DNA of 64,000 nt from Aromatoleum diolicum (lineage in GTDB: Bacteria > Pseudomonadota > Gammaproteobacteria > Burkholderiales > Rhodocyclaceae): assembly GCF_012910955.1 (NCBI RefSeq), contig NZ_WTVQ01000004.1:124001-188000 (forward strand). The letters are read 5' to 3'. The notes under the pieces were generated by a model that saw only the letters and a program-made list of their open reading frames with translations, searched no databases and was not told where the DNA came from. The number at the start of each line of letters is the position of its first letter. Positions within the stretch are counted from its first letter, which is position 1. Made by a program: the position numbers and the translations under genes. Of this stretch, positions 30,517-39,128 are shown one piece after another.

Positions 30517-31353
30517 TCAGGCTCTCCACAGGGCGTGGAAGTGATGTACCGGACCGTGCCCCTTGCCGACCGCAAGCGCACCGGACGCGGCGATCGCGCG
30601 CAGCAGGTAGTCGCGCGCATCGCGCACTGCGGCTTCGACCGAACGGAAGCCGCCGGCGTGCTGCGGCAGCAGCGCCGCAATCGCCGACGACAGCGTGCAG
30701 CCGGTGCCGTGGGTATTCTTGGTCTCGATGCGGGGCGAGGGCATCTCGATCATGCGGTCGCCGTCGAACAGCAGGTCGACGACGTCGCTGCCGGGCAGGT
30801 GTCCGCCCTTCAGCAGCACCCAGCGTTCCGAGGACAGCGGCAGCATCTCGCGCAGGCGTTCGGCGGCGCGGTACATCTCCTTCACCGTGTCGGGTGCCCG
30901 CTGTTCGAGCAGCACCCCGGCTTCGGGCAGATTCGGGGTAATCATGAAGCTGCGCGGCAGCAGCGCTTCGATCAGCATCGCCACCGCGTTGCGCGCCAGC
31001 AGGTGATCGCCGCTCTTGGAGACCATCACCGGGTCGCAGACGACGAAGGGGGCGTCGAAATGCGCCAGCCGGTCGGCAACGGTAGTAACGATCTCCGCAC
31101 TGCCGAGCATGCCCAGCTTGACCGCGTGGATCTTGACGTCGGCAAACAGGGTGTCGATCTGCAGGCGCAGGAAGTCGGTCGGCGGGATGTGTACCGCGGC
31201 GACCGCCTGCGTGTTCTGCGCGGTGAGGGCCGCGACCACGCCGCAGCCGTAGGCGCCGAGCGCCGAGAAGGTCTTGATGTCGGCGAACACGCCAGCGCCG
31301 CCGCTCGGGTCGACGCCTGCGATGGACACGACATTGGGGATCGCGCGGCTCAT
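30517..31353 (-). CDS. thiD: HMP/HMP-P kinase ThiD, riboswitch-controlled copy
   Basis: A 278-residue kinase of the ribokinase fold. It starts with SIAGVDPSGGAG (substrate loop), has the FDAPFVVCDPVM strand, a KGGHL segment and the intact anion-hole/catalytic motif HGTGCTLSSA. It phosphorylates HMP and HMP-P just after ThiC. It is the first gene behind the TPP riboswitch. It differs from the ThiD-like protein at the window start, whose equivalent motif has lost the cysteine, so this copy is likely the main biosynthetic kinase. Confidence 0.94.
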   Translation of the reverse strand: MSRAIPNVVSIAGVDPSGGAGVFADIKTFSALGAYGCGVVAALTAQNTQAVAAVHIPPTDFLRLQIDTLFADVKIHAVKLGMLGSAEIVTTVADRLAHFDAPFVVCDPVMVSKSGDHLLARNAVAMLIEALLPRSFMITPNLPEAGVLLEQRAPDTVKEMYRAAERLREMLPLSSERWVLLKGGHLPGSDVVDLLFDGDRMIEMPSPRIETKNTHGTGCTLSSAIAALLPQHAGGFRSVEAAVRDARDYLLRAIAASGALAVGKGHGPVHHFHALWRA

Positions 31354-31408
31354 TGGAGCGCCACGACCGTGAGGCGGGAGGGGAAGGCTGCGGACGAACG
31401 GACTTGCA

Positions 31409-31497
31409 TGGATGCGTTTCCCTACGCCGGTGCGACCCGGATCAGGTTCAAAGGGACTGTCTCAGCCCGCGCACGACCCCGTGGCAGGCACCCCTAA
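31409..31497 (-). promoter_or_regulatory. TPP riboswitch (THI element)
   Basis: Read on the minus strand this leader contains the conserved THI elements in order: AGGGGTGCC, the CTGAGA box (31460-31465), AACCTGATC (31440-31448) and GCGTAGGGAA (31418-31427). It ends about 56 bases before the thiD start. It should repress thiD and thiC when thiamine pyrophosphate is abundant. Confidence 0.95.
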
Positions 31498-31614
31498 CGG
31501 ATTCCCGAACGTTACCGGACGAGCGCCCCGCAGGCAAGCGTTTCGCAGCTCGGCGCGGGCGGCATCGCGCGGATTTTTTGTTGCTTTTCCGTACGATGCC
31601 GTCACCGACCCGGC

Positions 31615-32193
31615 TCAGTCCATGCCGAATCCGGTCAGCGTCGCGATGCCGAGCACGGCAAACAGTGCGGCCGCGATGCAGTGGATCAGGCGCACCGGCA
31701 TGCGGTGCGCGATGCGGTCGCCGACGACCACTGCCGGGACGTTCGCAATCATCATGCCGAGCGTGGTGCCGGCGACGACGGCAATCAGGGCGTTGTATTG
31801 CGCGGCGAGCGCGACGGTCGCGACCTGCGTCTTGTCGCCCATCTCGGCAAGGAAGAACGCGACGATGGTCGTGCCGAGCACGCCCAGCTTGGGGGTGCTG
31901 AGTTCGTCGTCGTCGAGCTTGTCGGGGATCAGCGTCCAGATCGCCATTGCAATAAAGGACAGGCCCAGTACCCAGCGCAGCACGTCAGGTCCGAGCACGG
32001 TGGTGACCCAGGTGCCGACCGCGCCGGCGAAGGCGTGGTTCGCGAGAGTCGCGATCAGGATGCCGGCGATGATGGGCCACGGACGGCGAAAGCGCGCCGC
32101 GAGCATGAAGGCGAGCAGCTGCGTCTTGTCGCCGATTTCGGCGAGCGCGACGATGCCGGTGGACATCAGGAAGGCTTCGTAGGGGAAGATCAT
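31615..32193 (-). CDS. TMEM165/GDT1-family manganese exporter
   Basis: A 192-residue inner-membrane protein with about six helices in two homologous halves, each with the family signature: EIGDKTQL near residue 17 and EMGDKTQV near residue 113. Bacterial members such as MneA export Mn2+; some eukaryotic members also carry Ca2+. The start MIFPYEAF is chosen because upstream codons of this frame fall inside the riboswitch. Control by a manganese riboswitch directly upstream supports the Mn2+ role. Confidence 0.9.
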   Translation of the reverse strand: MIFPYEAFLMSTGIVALAEIGDKTQLLAFMLAARFRRPWPIIAGILIATLANHAFAGAVGTWVTTVLGPDVLRWVLGLSFIAMAIWTLIPDKLDDDELSTPKLGVLGTTIVAFFLAEMGDKTQVATVALAAQYNALIAVVAGTTLGMMIANVPAVVVGDRIAHRMPVRLIHCIAAALFAVLGIATLTGFGMD

Positions 32194-32214
32194 CAGGTTC
32201 TCCGGGCCGGCACA

Positions 32215-32370
32215 TGACCGATGACCGCAAGCCTCCCCGGCCCGAACAATCGGAGAGCATGCGGTCAAAAGTCTCGCCAGGTCCGAAGACTGGCCACGCC
32301 ATGCCCGGATGGGCAAGTTTGTTGACGTGGTCCCCCCGAGGGCTCGGGGGCGGCTACTCCCTAATGACGG
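32215..32370 (-). promoter_or_regulatory. yybP-ykoY manganese riboswitch
   Basis: The minus-strand leader of the GDT1-like gene carries the two conserved metal-binding loops of this RNA: TTAGGGAGTAGCC (complement of 32352-32364) and CCGGGGAGGCTTGC (complement of about 32227-32240), separated by stem regions. The order and loop sequences match the Mn2+-sensing yybP-ykoY class, which switches on Mn2+ exporters. Exact ends need folding. The remaining part of the 332-base gap up to the next gene shows nothing else clear. Confidence 0.85.
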
Positions 32371-32525
32371 CGCGGATTGTAACCTCGAGGCAGGGGGCGA
32401 GGGAAGTGGCCATGCGCGCGACGGGGCTAAAGATTCCCGTTTTGCGGCCGAAGACGATGCCATGAACGGCCACCATGGCGTCCATCGACGCCCCCGGAAT
32501 TGCCCTTGAGACTGTGCTCGCTGCC

Positions 32526-33920
32526 ATGAAAGTCCTGCGTTTTCCGATTCTCCGCGCCGTGTTGGCGGCGCTGGTCCTGCCGACGGCGCCCGCGCTCGCC
32601 GAGCAGCCGTGGGAAACGGTGGTGCGCGATCGCGAGCGCGTGGTGGAGATCGACCGCTCCAGCGTGATCCAGTCGGACGGCGGCAGCAAGGTCGGGTGGG
32701 GACGCATCGTGCTGTCGCCGGAGCGCGCTGCCGTCGAGGGGTATGCGTCGGTGAAGGCCCTGAACCGCTACGATTGCTACAACCGCAGCTTTTTCACGGT
32801 CAAGCGCGTGTATATGGATGCGCGTCATGTAGTAGTGCGCGAGGAAGGCGGGCTCGACGAAAGCCCGATCCTTGCCGCGCGTAACAGCGTCGACGAGCGG
32901 ATGTGGCAGGAGGTGTGCCGGCCGCCGACGGTGAGCGATCTGCAGAAAGTCGCACGCGAGGTGACGGTGATCGCGAATGCGGCAAGCGCCGACGCCGGGG
33001 CTGCGCCGCTGGTGCCGCTATCGCGTTCGGCTGCGGCGACTGCCGATGCCCCCGCGAAGGAAACAGCGCGGATCGCAAGCAAGGCGGCAGGCAGTGCGAC
33101 GGCGAAAATGCAGGCGATCGTTCCGGCGGCGGCGAGCGGCAAAGCCTCGCCGGCTGCCCTTGCGCTGGCGGCGCCGACGCCGGTGCGCTCATCCGGGCCG
33201 GGAGCGTCGAAAGCCACCTCCAGGTCGTCGTCCGCGGTCGCGCGGTTTGACTGGAGTTACGATGGCGAGACGGGGCCGGAACACTGGGGCAAGCTGCGCC
33301 CGGAGTGGGCGGTCTGTGCGGAGGGCAGGCGCCAGTCGCCGATCGATCTGCGCAACGGGATCGCGGTGGATCTCGAGGCGCCGCGCTTCGATTACCGCGC
33401 GACCCTATTCCGCATCGCCGATACCGGGCGTACTTTGCGCGTGCATGTCGGGCCCGGCATGGGGGTCGACCTTCGCGGGCAGCGTTATGAGCTCGATTTT
33501 TTCGAATTTCACCGCCCGTCGGTGGAACGTGTCGGCGGCCAGGCGTCGGACATGGTGGTGCATTTCCATCACCGCGATCCGGCCGGAAACATCGCGGTCG
33601 TCGCGGTGCTGCTCGAAGGCGGCGATCGGCCGCACCCGCTGGTCCAGACGCTGTGGAACAACCTGCCGCTGGAGCGCGGCACGGCGTACGCACCGACCGT
33701 GACGATCGATCCCGCGAGCCTGTTGCCCGCGAACTCGGCACACTACCTGTTCATGGGCTCGCTGGAGGCGCCGCCGTGCACCGAGGGGGTGCTGTGGGCG
33801 GTGATGAAGGAGCCGCTGTATTTATCGGCGGAGCAGCTGGCCATTTTCGCGCGCCTGTACGCGCGCAATGGCCGGCCAATCCAGCCTCACAACGGGCGCC
33901 TGATCCTCGAATCGCGCTGA
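32526..33920 (+). CDS. Surface-adhesin-E-like plus alpha-carbonic-anhydrase-like exported protein
   Basis: A 464-residue protein with a signal peptide (MKVLRFPILRAVLAALVLP, cleavage after ALA near residue 25). An N-terminal 110-residue region resembles surface-adhesin protein E/CNP1-type domains. An Ala/Ser-rich linker (about 150-235) follows, then an alpha-carbonic anhydrase fold (about 240-464) with QSPIDL and LEAPPCTEGV. Two of the three zinc histidines align (His329, His346), but the first reads Glu327 in FFEFH where HFH is usual, and the Glu beside the third His is replaced by Val. Activity is therefore doubtful. It is a single gene upstream of the hydrogenase-maturation block, 220 bases away. 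Confidence 0.75.
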   Translation: MKVLRFPILRAVLAALVLPTAPALAEQPWETVVRDRERVVEIDRSSVIQSDGGSKVGWGRIVLSPERAAVEGYASVKALNRYDCYNRSFFTVKRVYMDARHVVVREEGGLDESPILAARNSVDERMWQEVCRPPTVSDLQKVAREVTVIANAASADAGAAPLVPLSRSAAATADAPAKETARIASKAAGSATAKMQAIVPAAASGKASPAALALAAPTPVRSSGPGASKATSRSSSAVARFDWSYDGETGPEHWGKLRPEWAVCAEGRRQSPIDLRNGIAVDLEAPRFDYRATLFRIADTGRTLRVHVGPGMGVDLRGQRYELDFFEFHRPSVERVGGQASDMVVHFHHRDPAGNIAVVAVLLEGGDRPHPLVQTLWNNLPLERGTAYAPTVTIDPASLLPANSAHYLFMGSLEAPPCTEGVLWAVMKEPLYLSAEQLAIFARLYARNGRPIQPHNGRLILESR

Positions 33921-34140
33921 GACCTGGCTGTCTGCGTGATCCCGCGCAAGGGGTCGGCTGGGCACAGGCTTTCCCGGAAATGCTTGCTCGGCGAAGCGCA
34001 GGCTTTCACCCATGCACGACTGCGCCTATCATCGGCTCGGGTCGGACGCAGGCGCAAGGAGAAAGCATGGTTCAGGGCAGGCGGTGGCGATCCGCCGGAC
34101 GCCGCGCGGCAGCAGGCAATATTCGTCGCGGAGCGCGCAT

Positions 34141-35262
34141 ATGAGTCCCGGCGCGTTGATGCGCCTTGTGCTGCGGCGCGAAGCCGGGCGCCTGGTCGGC
34201 GTGTCGGTGCCAAACCCGCGTCCGCAGGCAGCACAGGTGCTGGTCGGACGTACCATCGACGAGGCGCTGACACTCGTGCCCGCGAAGTTCGGCCAGTATT
34301 CGCGGGCGCAGGGCATCGCTGCGACCGCCGCCTGCGTCGCGGCCGGCGCGGCGGACCTGACTCGCATGGAGCCGTGGGCCGAGGAGCGCGCGCTGGCGAT
34401 CGAAACGGCGCAGGAGCATCTGTGGCGCCTGATGCTCGACTGGCCACAACTGTTCGGGCACAAGCCACGCAGCGATCGCTTTGCGATCCTGCACCGGCGC
34501 CTCGCCCAGCTTGGCGATGGGCGAGCGGCCTATGACCTGGGGGGCGATCTGCTCGATCTGGTGGCAGTCGAATTTCTTGGCGGTTTTTTCACCGCCACGC
34601 GCGAACCCAGCGGCCTGCGCGAATTCGTCGAACGCGCGCGGCGTGGCGGCACCATTGGTGCGGCGCTCGCCGACCTGATCGAGATGGGCTCATCCACGCC
34701 CGAAGGCGAAGCGGTGCCCTTGCTGCCGACGCTCGCCGCGGGCGCGTGGGCGCACGAGTTGGGCGGCGTGCCGCCCACGGTCTTCTGCGAAGCGCCGACG
34801 CTGTTCGGACGGGCCCACGAGACCGGTGTGCTCGCGCGCCACGCGGATTCGATGATGGTGTCCAACCTGCTGACGCACCGCCACCGCATCGCCGCGCGCC
34901 TGTTTGCGCGGGTCGTCGATTTGGCAGATTGCGCGAGCCGTCTGCGCCACCCCCAGGCGTCCGACCTGCCCGTGCTGATCGATGCCGCGCCACTCGGCGA
35001 GAACGCGGGGCTCGCTTGCGTCGAGACCTCGTGCGGCCTGCTGATGCACGCCGTGCGACTCGATGGCGAACGCATCGCCGAGTACGCGGTCATCGCGCCG
35101 ACGCAATGGAACTTCCACGACGACGGCCCCTTCGTGCGGGAAGGTTGCGGCTGGGAAGCGGAATCGGATGAGGCGGCGATGTTGCGCCTGAAGGCGCTCG
35201 CGCTGTCGCTCGATCCGTGTGTCGAGTACGAGATCGTGATCGAGGACGTGCCCGTTGCATGA
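34141..35262 (+). CDS. hoxV: Hydrogenase large-subunit-like maturation protein HoxV/HupK
   Basis: A 373-residue protein distantly related to the NiFe-hydrogenase large subunit but lacking its two CxxC nickel-ligand pairs. The C-terminus has only DPCVEYEI where DPCxxC would be. This matches HoxV/HupK, proposed to act as a scaffold when the Fe(CN)2CO group is assembled for membrane-bound hydrogenase. The GGAG at 34130-34133 supports this start; a second ATG at 34159 is possible. It overlaps hypA by 8 bases, exactly the hoxV-hypA arrangement of Cupriavidus necator. The 220 bases upstream show no clear promoter. Confidence 0.8.
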   Translation: MSPGALMRLVLRREAGRLVGVSVPNPRPQAAQVLVGRTIDEALTLVPAKFGQYSRAQGIAATAACVAAGAADLTRMEPWAEERALAIETAQEHLWRLMLDWPQLFGHKPRSDRFAILHRRLAQLGDGRAAYDLGGDLLDLVAVEFLGGFFTATREPSGLREFVERARRGGTIGAALADLIEMGSSTPEGEAVPLLPTLAAGAWAHELGGVPPTVFCEAPTLFGRAHETGVLARHADSMMVSNLLTHRHRIAARLFARVVDLADCASRLRHPQASDLPVLIDAAPLGENAGLACVETSCGLLMHAVRLDGERIAEYAVIAPTQWNFHDDGPFVREGCGWEAESDEAAMLRLKALALSLDPCVEYEIVIEDVPVA

Positions 35263-35596
35263 GCTGTCGCTTGCCGAAGGGGTGCGCGGTATCGTCGAGG
35301 ACGCCGCGCGGGGGCAGGGTTGCACGCGCGTAAAGACGGTCGTGCTGGAAATCGGCGAACTGTCGGCGGTCGAGGTCGAGGCGCTGCGTTTCTGTCTCGA
35401 CGTCGTGCTGCGCGAGACGCTCGCCGAAGGTGCAGCGATCAAGATCGAACCGGTCGCCGGTGTCGGCTGGTGCCTCGCGTGCGATCGTGGCGTGCCGCTG
35501 GCGCAGCGCTTCGATGCGTGTCCCGAGTGCGGCGGTTACCAGGTGCGGCCGATCGGCGGCACCGAGATGCGAGTCAGGGAAATCGAAGTCGAATGA
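35255..35596 (+). CDS. hypA: Nickel-insertion protein HypA (TTG start)
   Basis: HypA delivers nickel to the hydrogenase large subunit together with HypB. The 113-residue protein starts at a TTG, giving M-H-E-L-S. His2, the universal nickel ligand of HypA, is then in place, and no in-frame ATG exists nearby. The zinc site is CLAC...CPEC (two CxxC pairs about 12 residues apart). It overlaps the hoxV end by 8 bases and precedes hypB by 54 bases. Confidence 0.95.
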   Translation: MHELSLAEGVRGIVEDAARGQGCTRVKTVVLEIGELSAVEVEALRFCLDVVLRETLAEGAAIKIEPVAGVGWCLACDRGVPLAQRFDACPECGGYQVRPIGGTEMRVREIEVE

Positions 35597-35650
35597 TCCG
35601 AGTCACGCGGCAGGCCGACTGGCCGTCGCGCTTCGCAGTGGAGCAGGGCA

Positions 35651-36574
35651 ATGTGTACGGTATGCGGTTGTGGCAGTGGCGGAGTGAGTATCGGCGGGGC
35701 AGGGCGGGCGCAATCCGCGCGGCCGAAGGCGGGCGCGACGCGTGCATGGAAGTCTGTTCCGGCGCAGGCGGTGCCTGAGCTCGCGCTGCATTCGGCTGCC
35801 GTGCCGGACGAAAGCCACATCCACGCCGACCCCCTTCACCTGCACTTCGGTGCAGGACCCGCCCACGCGCATGCGCCGGGCCTCACGCAGTCGCAGATGG
35901 TGAAGATCGAGCGCGACATCCTCGGCGAGAACGACGCCCGTGCCGAAACGAACCGCCGCCGTCTCGCAGGGCGCGGCATCTTCGCGCTGAATCTCGTCTC
36001 CAGCCCGGGCTCGGGCAAGACTGCGCTGCTGGTGCGCACGCTCACCGAGCTCGCCGGCCGCGTGCCCGTCGCTGTCATCGAAGGCGACCAGCAGACCGAG
36101 TTCGACGCCGAGCGCATCCGCGCGACCGGCGTGGCGGCGCTGCAGATCAACACCGGCAAGGGCTGCCATCTCGACGCCGACATGGTCGGTCGGGCGCTCG
36201 CGCAGATGCAGCTCGCCGACGACAGTCTGCTGCTGATCGAGAACGTCGGCAACCTCGTGTGCCCGGCCGCCTTCGACCTCGGCGAAGCGCACAAGGTGGC
36301 GATCCTGTCCGTGACCGAGGGCGAGGACAAGCCCCTGAAGTACCCGGACATGTTCGCCGCCGCCGACCTGATGCTGCTCAACAAGGTCGACCTCCTGCCG
36401 CACCTGACTTTCGACGTCGAGCGCGCGATCGGCTACGCGCGCCGCGTGAATCCAGCCATCGAGGTGATCCGCACCTCGGCCACCAGTGGCGAAGGGATTG
36501 CCGAATGGCTCGCGTGGCTGGAACGCGGGATGGCGAAGGCACGTGCCGCCCGTCCCGCCCCCCGGCTCGCCTGA
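35651..36574 (+). CDS. hypB: Nickel-binding GTPase HypB
   Basis: HypB is the GTPase that drives nickel insertion with HypA. The 307-residue protein starts MCTVCGCG, the CxxCGC high-affinity nickel motif, followed by a His-containing region (residues about 47-75) that can store nickel. The GTPase domain has the P-loop [11 protein letters not shown], a metal-binding CHLDAD, an NKVDLL base-specificity motif and C-terminal TSATSGEG. It lies between hypA and hypF on the same strand. Confidence 0.96.
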   Translation: MCTVCGCGSGGVSIGGAGRAQSARPKAGATRAWKSVPAQAVPELALHSAAVPDESHIHADPLHLHFGAGPAHAHAPGLTQSQMVKIERDILGENDARAETNRRRLAGRGIFALNLVSSPGSGKTALLVRTLTELAGRVPVAVIEGDQQTEFDAERIRATGVAALQINTGKGCHLDADMVGRALAQMQLADDSLLLIENVGNLVCPAAFDLGEAHKVAILSVTEGEDKPLKYPDMFAAADLMLLNKVDLLPHLTFDVERAIGYARRVNPAIEVIRTSATSGEGIAEWLAWLERGMAKARAARPAPRLA

Positions 36575-36579
36575 GCGGG

Positions 36580-37719
36580 ATGATGGGCTCCGTCCTCGAA
36601 GCGCCCCCCTTCGCTGCGCCGCTGCCGCTCGCACTGCGCGGTCCGGCGGTGCTCGCGTTCGGTGCGTATTTCAAGAACGCGCTGTGTCTCGCGCACGACG
36701 GCGAGGCCCGGTTCAGTGCGACGGTCGGCGACCTCGACACCCCTGACGCGTGCCGGCGGATGGACGGCTGCGCCCGGGCCTTGCTCGCACAGGACACGCC
36801 CGCCGCGATCGCGCATGACCTGCACCCGGACTTCCATTCCAGCCACCGCGCCTGCGAATTGGCCGCGCGCCTCGGCGTGCCGGCGATTGCCGTGCAGCAC
36901 CACCACGCGCACGTCGCCGCAGTCCTCGCCGAGAACGTTCACCCCGGCCCGGCCTTGGGCCTCGCGCTGGACGGTGTCGGCCTGGGCTCCGACGGCACGG
37001 CCTGGGGCGGCGAACTTCTGTACGTCGATGGCGCGCGTTTCGAGCGCCTTGGCCACCTCGCGCCGCTGCCGCTCGCCGGCGGTGACCGCGCCGCGCGCGA
37101 GCCTTGGCGCATGGCCGCCGCGGTGCTGCATCGCGCCGGCCGTGCCGACGAGATCGCGCGCCGCTTCGCGGACCAGCCCGCAGCGGCGATGCTCGCCGCC
37201 GTGCTGGCGCGCGACGCGCTGTGCCCGCCGACCACGAGCCTCGGCCGCGTGTTCGACGCCGTCGCGGGCCTGCTCGGTCTGTGCTCGGTGATGCGCGTCG
37301 AGGCCGAGGCGGCGATCGCGCTCGAACGCGCCGCGACTGACTACCTCGAACGTGTCGGCGATGTCCCGGTCGAGCCCGAGGGCTGGGCGATCGACGGGGC
37401 AGGGCGGCTGAATCTGCTGCCGCTCCTCGTCGCGCTCACCGACGAGCCGGACGCGCCGCGCGGCGCCGCGCGCTTTCACGTGACCCTCGCGGCCGCGCTC
37501 GCGGCGTGGGCCGCGCACGCCGCGGCGCGGACGGGCTTCGACGTCGTCGCGCTCTCCGGCGGTTGCCTGCACAACCGCATCCTGTCGCGGCGCCTCGGTG
37601 CGGCCCTGCGCGCCCAAGGGCTGACCGTGCTCGAAGCGCAGCGCCTGTCGCCCGGCGACGCCGGCCTCGCGCTCGGACAGGCCTGGGTCGCGATCCACCA
37701 ATTGAACGAAGGACTCTGA
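36580..37719 (+). CDS. hypF: Short HypF (Kae1-like domain only)
   Basis: HypF makes the carbamoyl group that becomes the cyanide ligand of the NiFe site. This copy is only 379 residues and contains just the C-terminal Kae1/carbamoyltransferase-like domain, with QHHHAHVAAVLAE metal-binding histidines, ALDGVGLGSDGTAWGGE and the late ALSGGCLHNRIL. The acylphosphatase, zinc-finger and YrdC domains of full HypF (about 750 residues) are missing. A short HypF1 is also known at this position in Cupriavidus necator, where a full-length HypF2 exists elsewhere. Two adjacent ATG codons (36580 and 36583) are possible starts. Confidence 0.88.
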   Translation: MMGSVLEAPPFAAPLPLALRGPAVLAFGAYFKNALCLAHDGEARFSATVGDLDTPDACRRMDGCARALLAQDTPAAIAHDLHPDFHSSHRACELAARLGVPAIAVQHHHAHVAAVLAENVHPGPALGLALDGVGLGSDGTAWGGELLYVDGARFERLGHLAPLPLAGGDRAAREPWRMAAAVLHRAGRADEIARRFADQPAAAMLAAVLARDALCPPTTSLGRVFDAVAGLLGLCSVMRVEAEAAIALERAATDYLERVGDVPVEPEGWAIDGAGRLNLLPLLVALTDEPDAPRGAARFHVTLAAALAAWAAHAAARTGFDVVALSGGCLHNRILSRRLGAALRAQGLTVLEAQRLSPGDAGLALGQAWVAIHQLNEGL

Positions 37720-37722
37720 ACG

Positions 37723-37980
37723 ATGTGCCTCGCCATCCCTGCCCGCATCGTTGAACTGCTGCCCGGTGACGCCTGCCGCGTCGACCTCGGGGGCGTGCGC
37801 AAGGAGATCTCGCTCGCGCTGGTCGATGGCGCGACGGTCGGCGACTACGTGATCGTGCATGTCGGCTACGCGCTGTCGAAGCTCGACCAGGACGAGGCCG
37901 AGCAGACGCTCGCGCTGTTCGCCGAAGCCGGCCTCGCCGGGGATACGCTCGCGGCGGCGGCCGAGGATGCTTCCACATGA
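37723..37980 (+). CDS. hypC: Hydrogenase maturation chaperone HypC
   Basis: HypC holds the iron with HypD during cyanide and CO attachment and later carries it to the large subunit. The 85-residue protein begins MCLAIPARI; Cys2 is the essential iron ligand. An OB-type beta fold with [10 protein letters not shown] is typical. It starts 3 bases after hypF and overlaps hypD by ATGA. Confidence 0.96.
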   Translation: MCLAIPARIVELLPGDACRVDLGGVRKEISLALVDGATVGDYVIVHVGYALSKLDQDEAEQTLALFAEAGLAGDTLAAAAEDAST

Positions 37981-39128
37981 AATATGTCGACGAGTTTCGC
38001 GACGGCGCACTCGCCGCGAAGCTCGCGACCGCGATCGCGCGCGAGGCCGATCCCGGCCGGCGCTACGCCTTCATGGAATTCTGCGGCGGCCACACGCACG
38101 CGATCTCGCGCTACGGCATCACGGATCTCCTGCCCGCCAACGTGCGCATGATCCACGGCCCCGGCTGCCCGGTGTGCGTGCTGCCGATCGGGCGCATCGA
38201 CATGGCGATCCGCCTGGCGCTCGCGCGCCCCGACGTGACGATCTGCACCTACGGCGACTGCCTGCGCGTGCCGGCGTCCGACGGGCTCTCGCTCTTGAAG
38301 GCCAAGGCGTGCGGCGCCGACATCCGCATGGTGTATTCGGCGGCCGATGCCCTCGCGTTCGCGCAGAAGATGCCCGAACGCGAGGTCGTGTTCTTCGCGA
38401 TCGGCTTCGAGACGACGACCCCGCCGACCGCGCTGGTGCTGCGCCAGGCGCAGGCGCTGCAACTCGCGAACTTCAGCGTGCTGTGCAACCACGTGCTGAC
38501 GCCGTCCGCGATCCTGACCATCCTCGAATCGCCCGAAGTGCGCGAGCTCGGCACCGTGCCGCTCGACGGCTTCATCGGCCCGGCGCACGTGTCGACGATC
38601 ATCGGCAGCCGCCCCTACGCCTACTTCGCCGAGGAATACCGCAAGCCGGTGGTGATCGCCGGCTTCGAGCCGCTCGACGTGATGCAGGCGATCCGCATGC
38701 TGATCCGGCTGGTGAACGAAGGCCGCGCCGAGGTCGAGAACGAGTTCACGCGCGCCGTCACCGCAGACGGCAACCTCAAGGCGCAGGCACTGGTGTCGGA
38801 AGTCTTCGAACTGCGCCGCAGTTTCGAATGGCGGGGGCTCCGCGACGTACCGTACTCGGCGCTGAGGATCCGCGCGCCCTTCGCGGCCTGGGACGCCGAG
38901 GCGAAGTTCGGCCTGGAGTTCGTCTCCGTGCCCGACAACCGCGCCTGCGAGTGCGGCGCGATCCTGCGCGGCGTGAAGATGCCGACCAACTGCAAGCTGT
39001 TCGGCACGGTGTGCACGCCCGAGAATCCGATGGGCTCGTGCATGGTGTCCTCCGAAGGCGCCTGCGCGGCGCATTACAACTACGGGCGCTTCCGGGATGT
39101 CCCGGTCGCCGCCGGGACCGTCTCATGA
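37977..39128 (+). CDS. hypD: Fe-S maturation protein HypD
   Basis: HypD is the iron-sulfur scaffold on which the Fe(CN)2CO group is built with HypC. The 383-residue protein has [13 protein letters not shown], the redox [10 protein letters not shown] motif and a C-terminal [4Fe-4S] set of cysteines ([22 protein letters not shown]). It overlaps hypC and hypE by 4 bases each, so all three are tightly coupled. Confidence 0.97.
   Translation: MKYVDEFRDGALAAKLATAIAREADPGRRYAFMEFCGGHTHAISRYGITDLLPANVRMIHGPGCPVCVLPIGRIDMAIRLALARPDVTICTYGDCLRVPASDGLSLLKAKACGADIRMVYSAADALAFAQKMPEREVVFFAIGFETTTPPTALVLRQAQALQLANFSVLCNHVLTPSAILTILESPEVRELGTVPLDGFIGPAHVSTIIGSRPYAYFAEEYRKPVVIAGFEPLDVMQAIRMLIRLVNEGRAEVENEFTRAVTADGNLKAQALVSEVFELRRSFEWRGLRDVPYSALRIRAPFAAWDAEAKFGLEFVSVPDNRACECGAILRGVKMPTNCKLFGTVCTPENPMGSCMVSSEGACAAHYNYGRFRDVPVAAGTVS

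Noticed and set aside
33921-34140. Possible -24/-12 promoter before hoxV
   Set aside because: A GGGCAC-like stretch occurs but the GC at -12 with correct spacing is missing.
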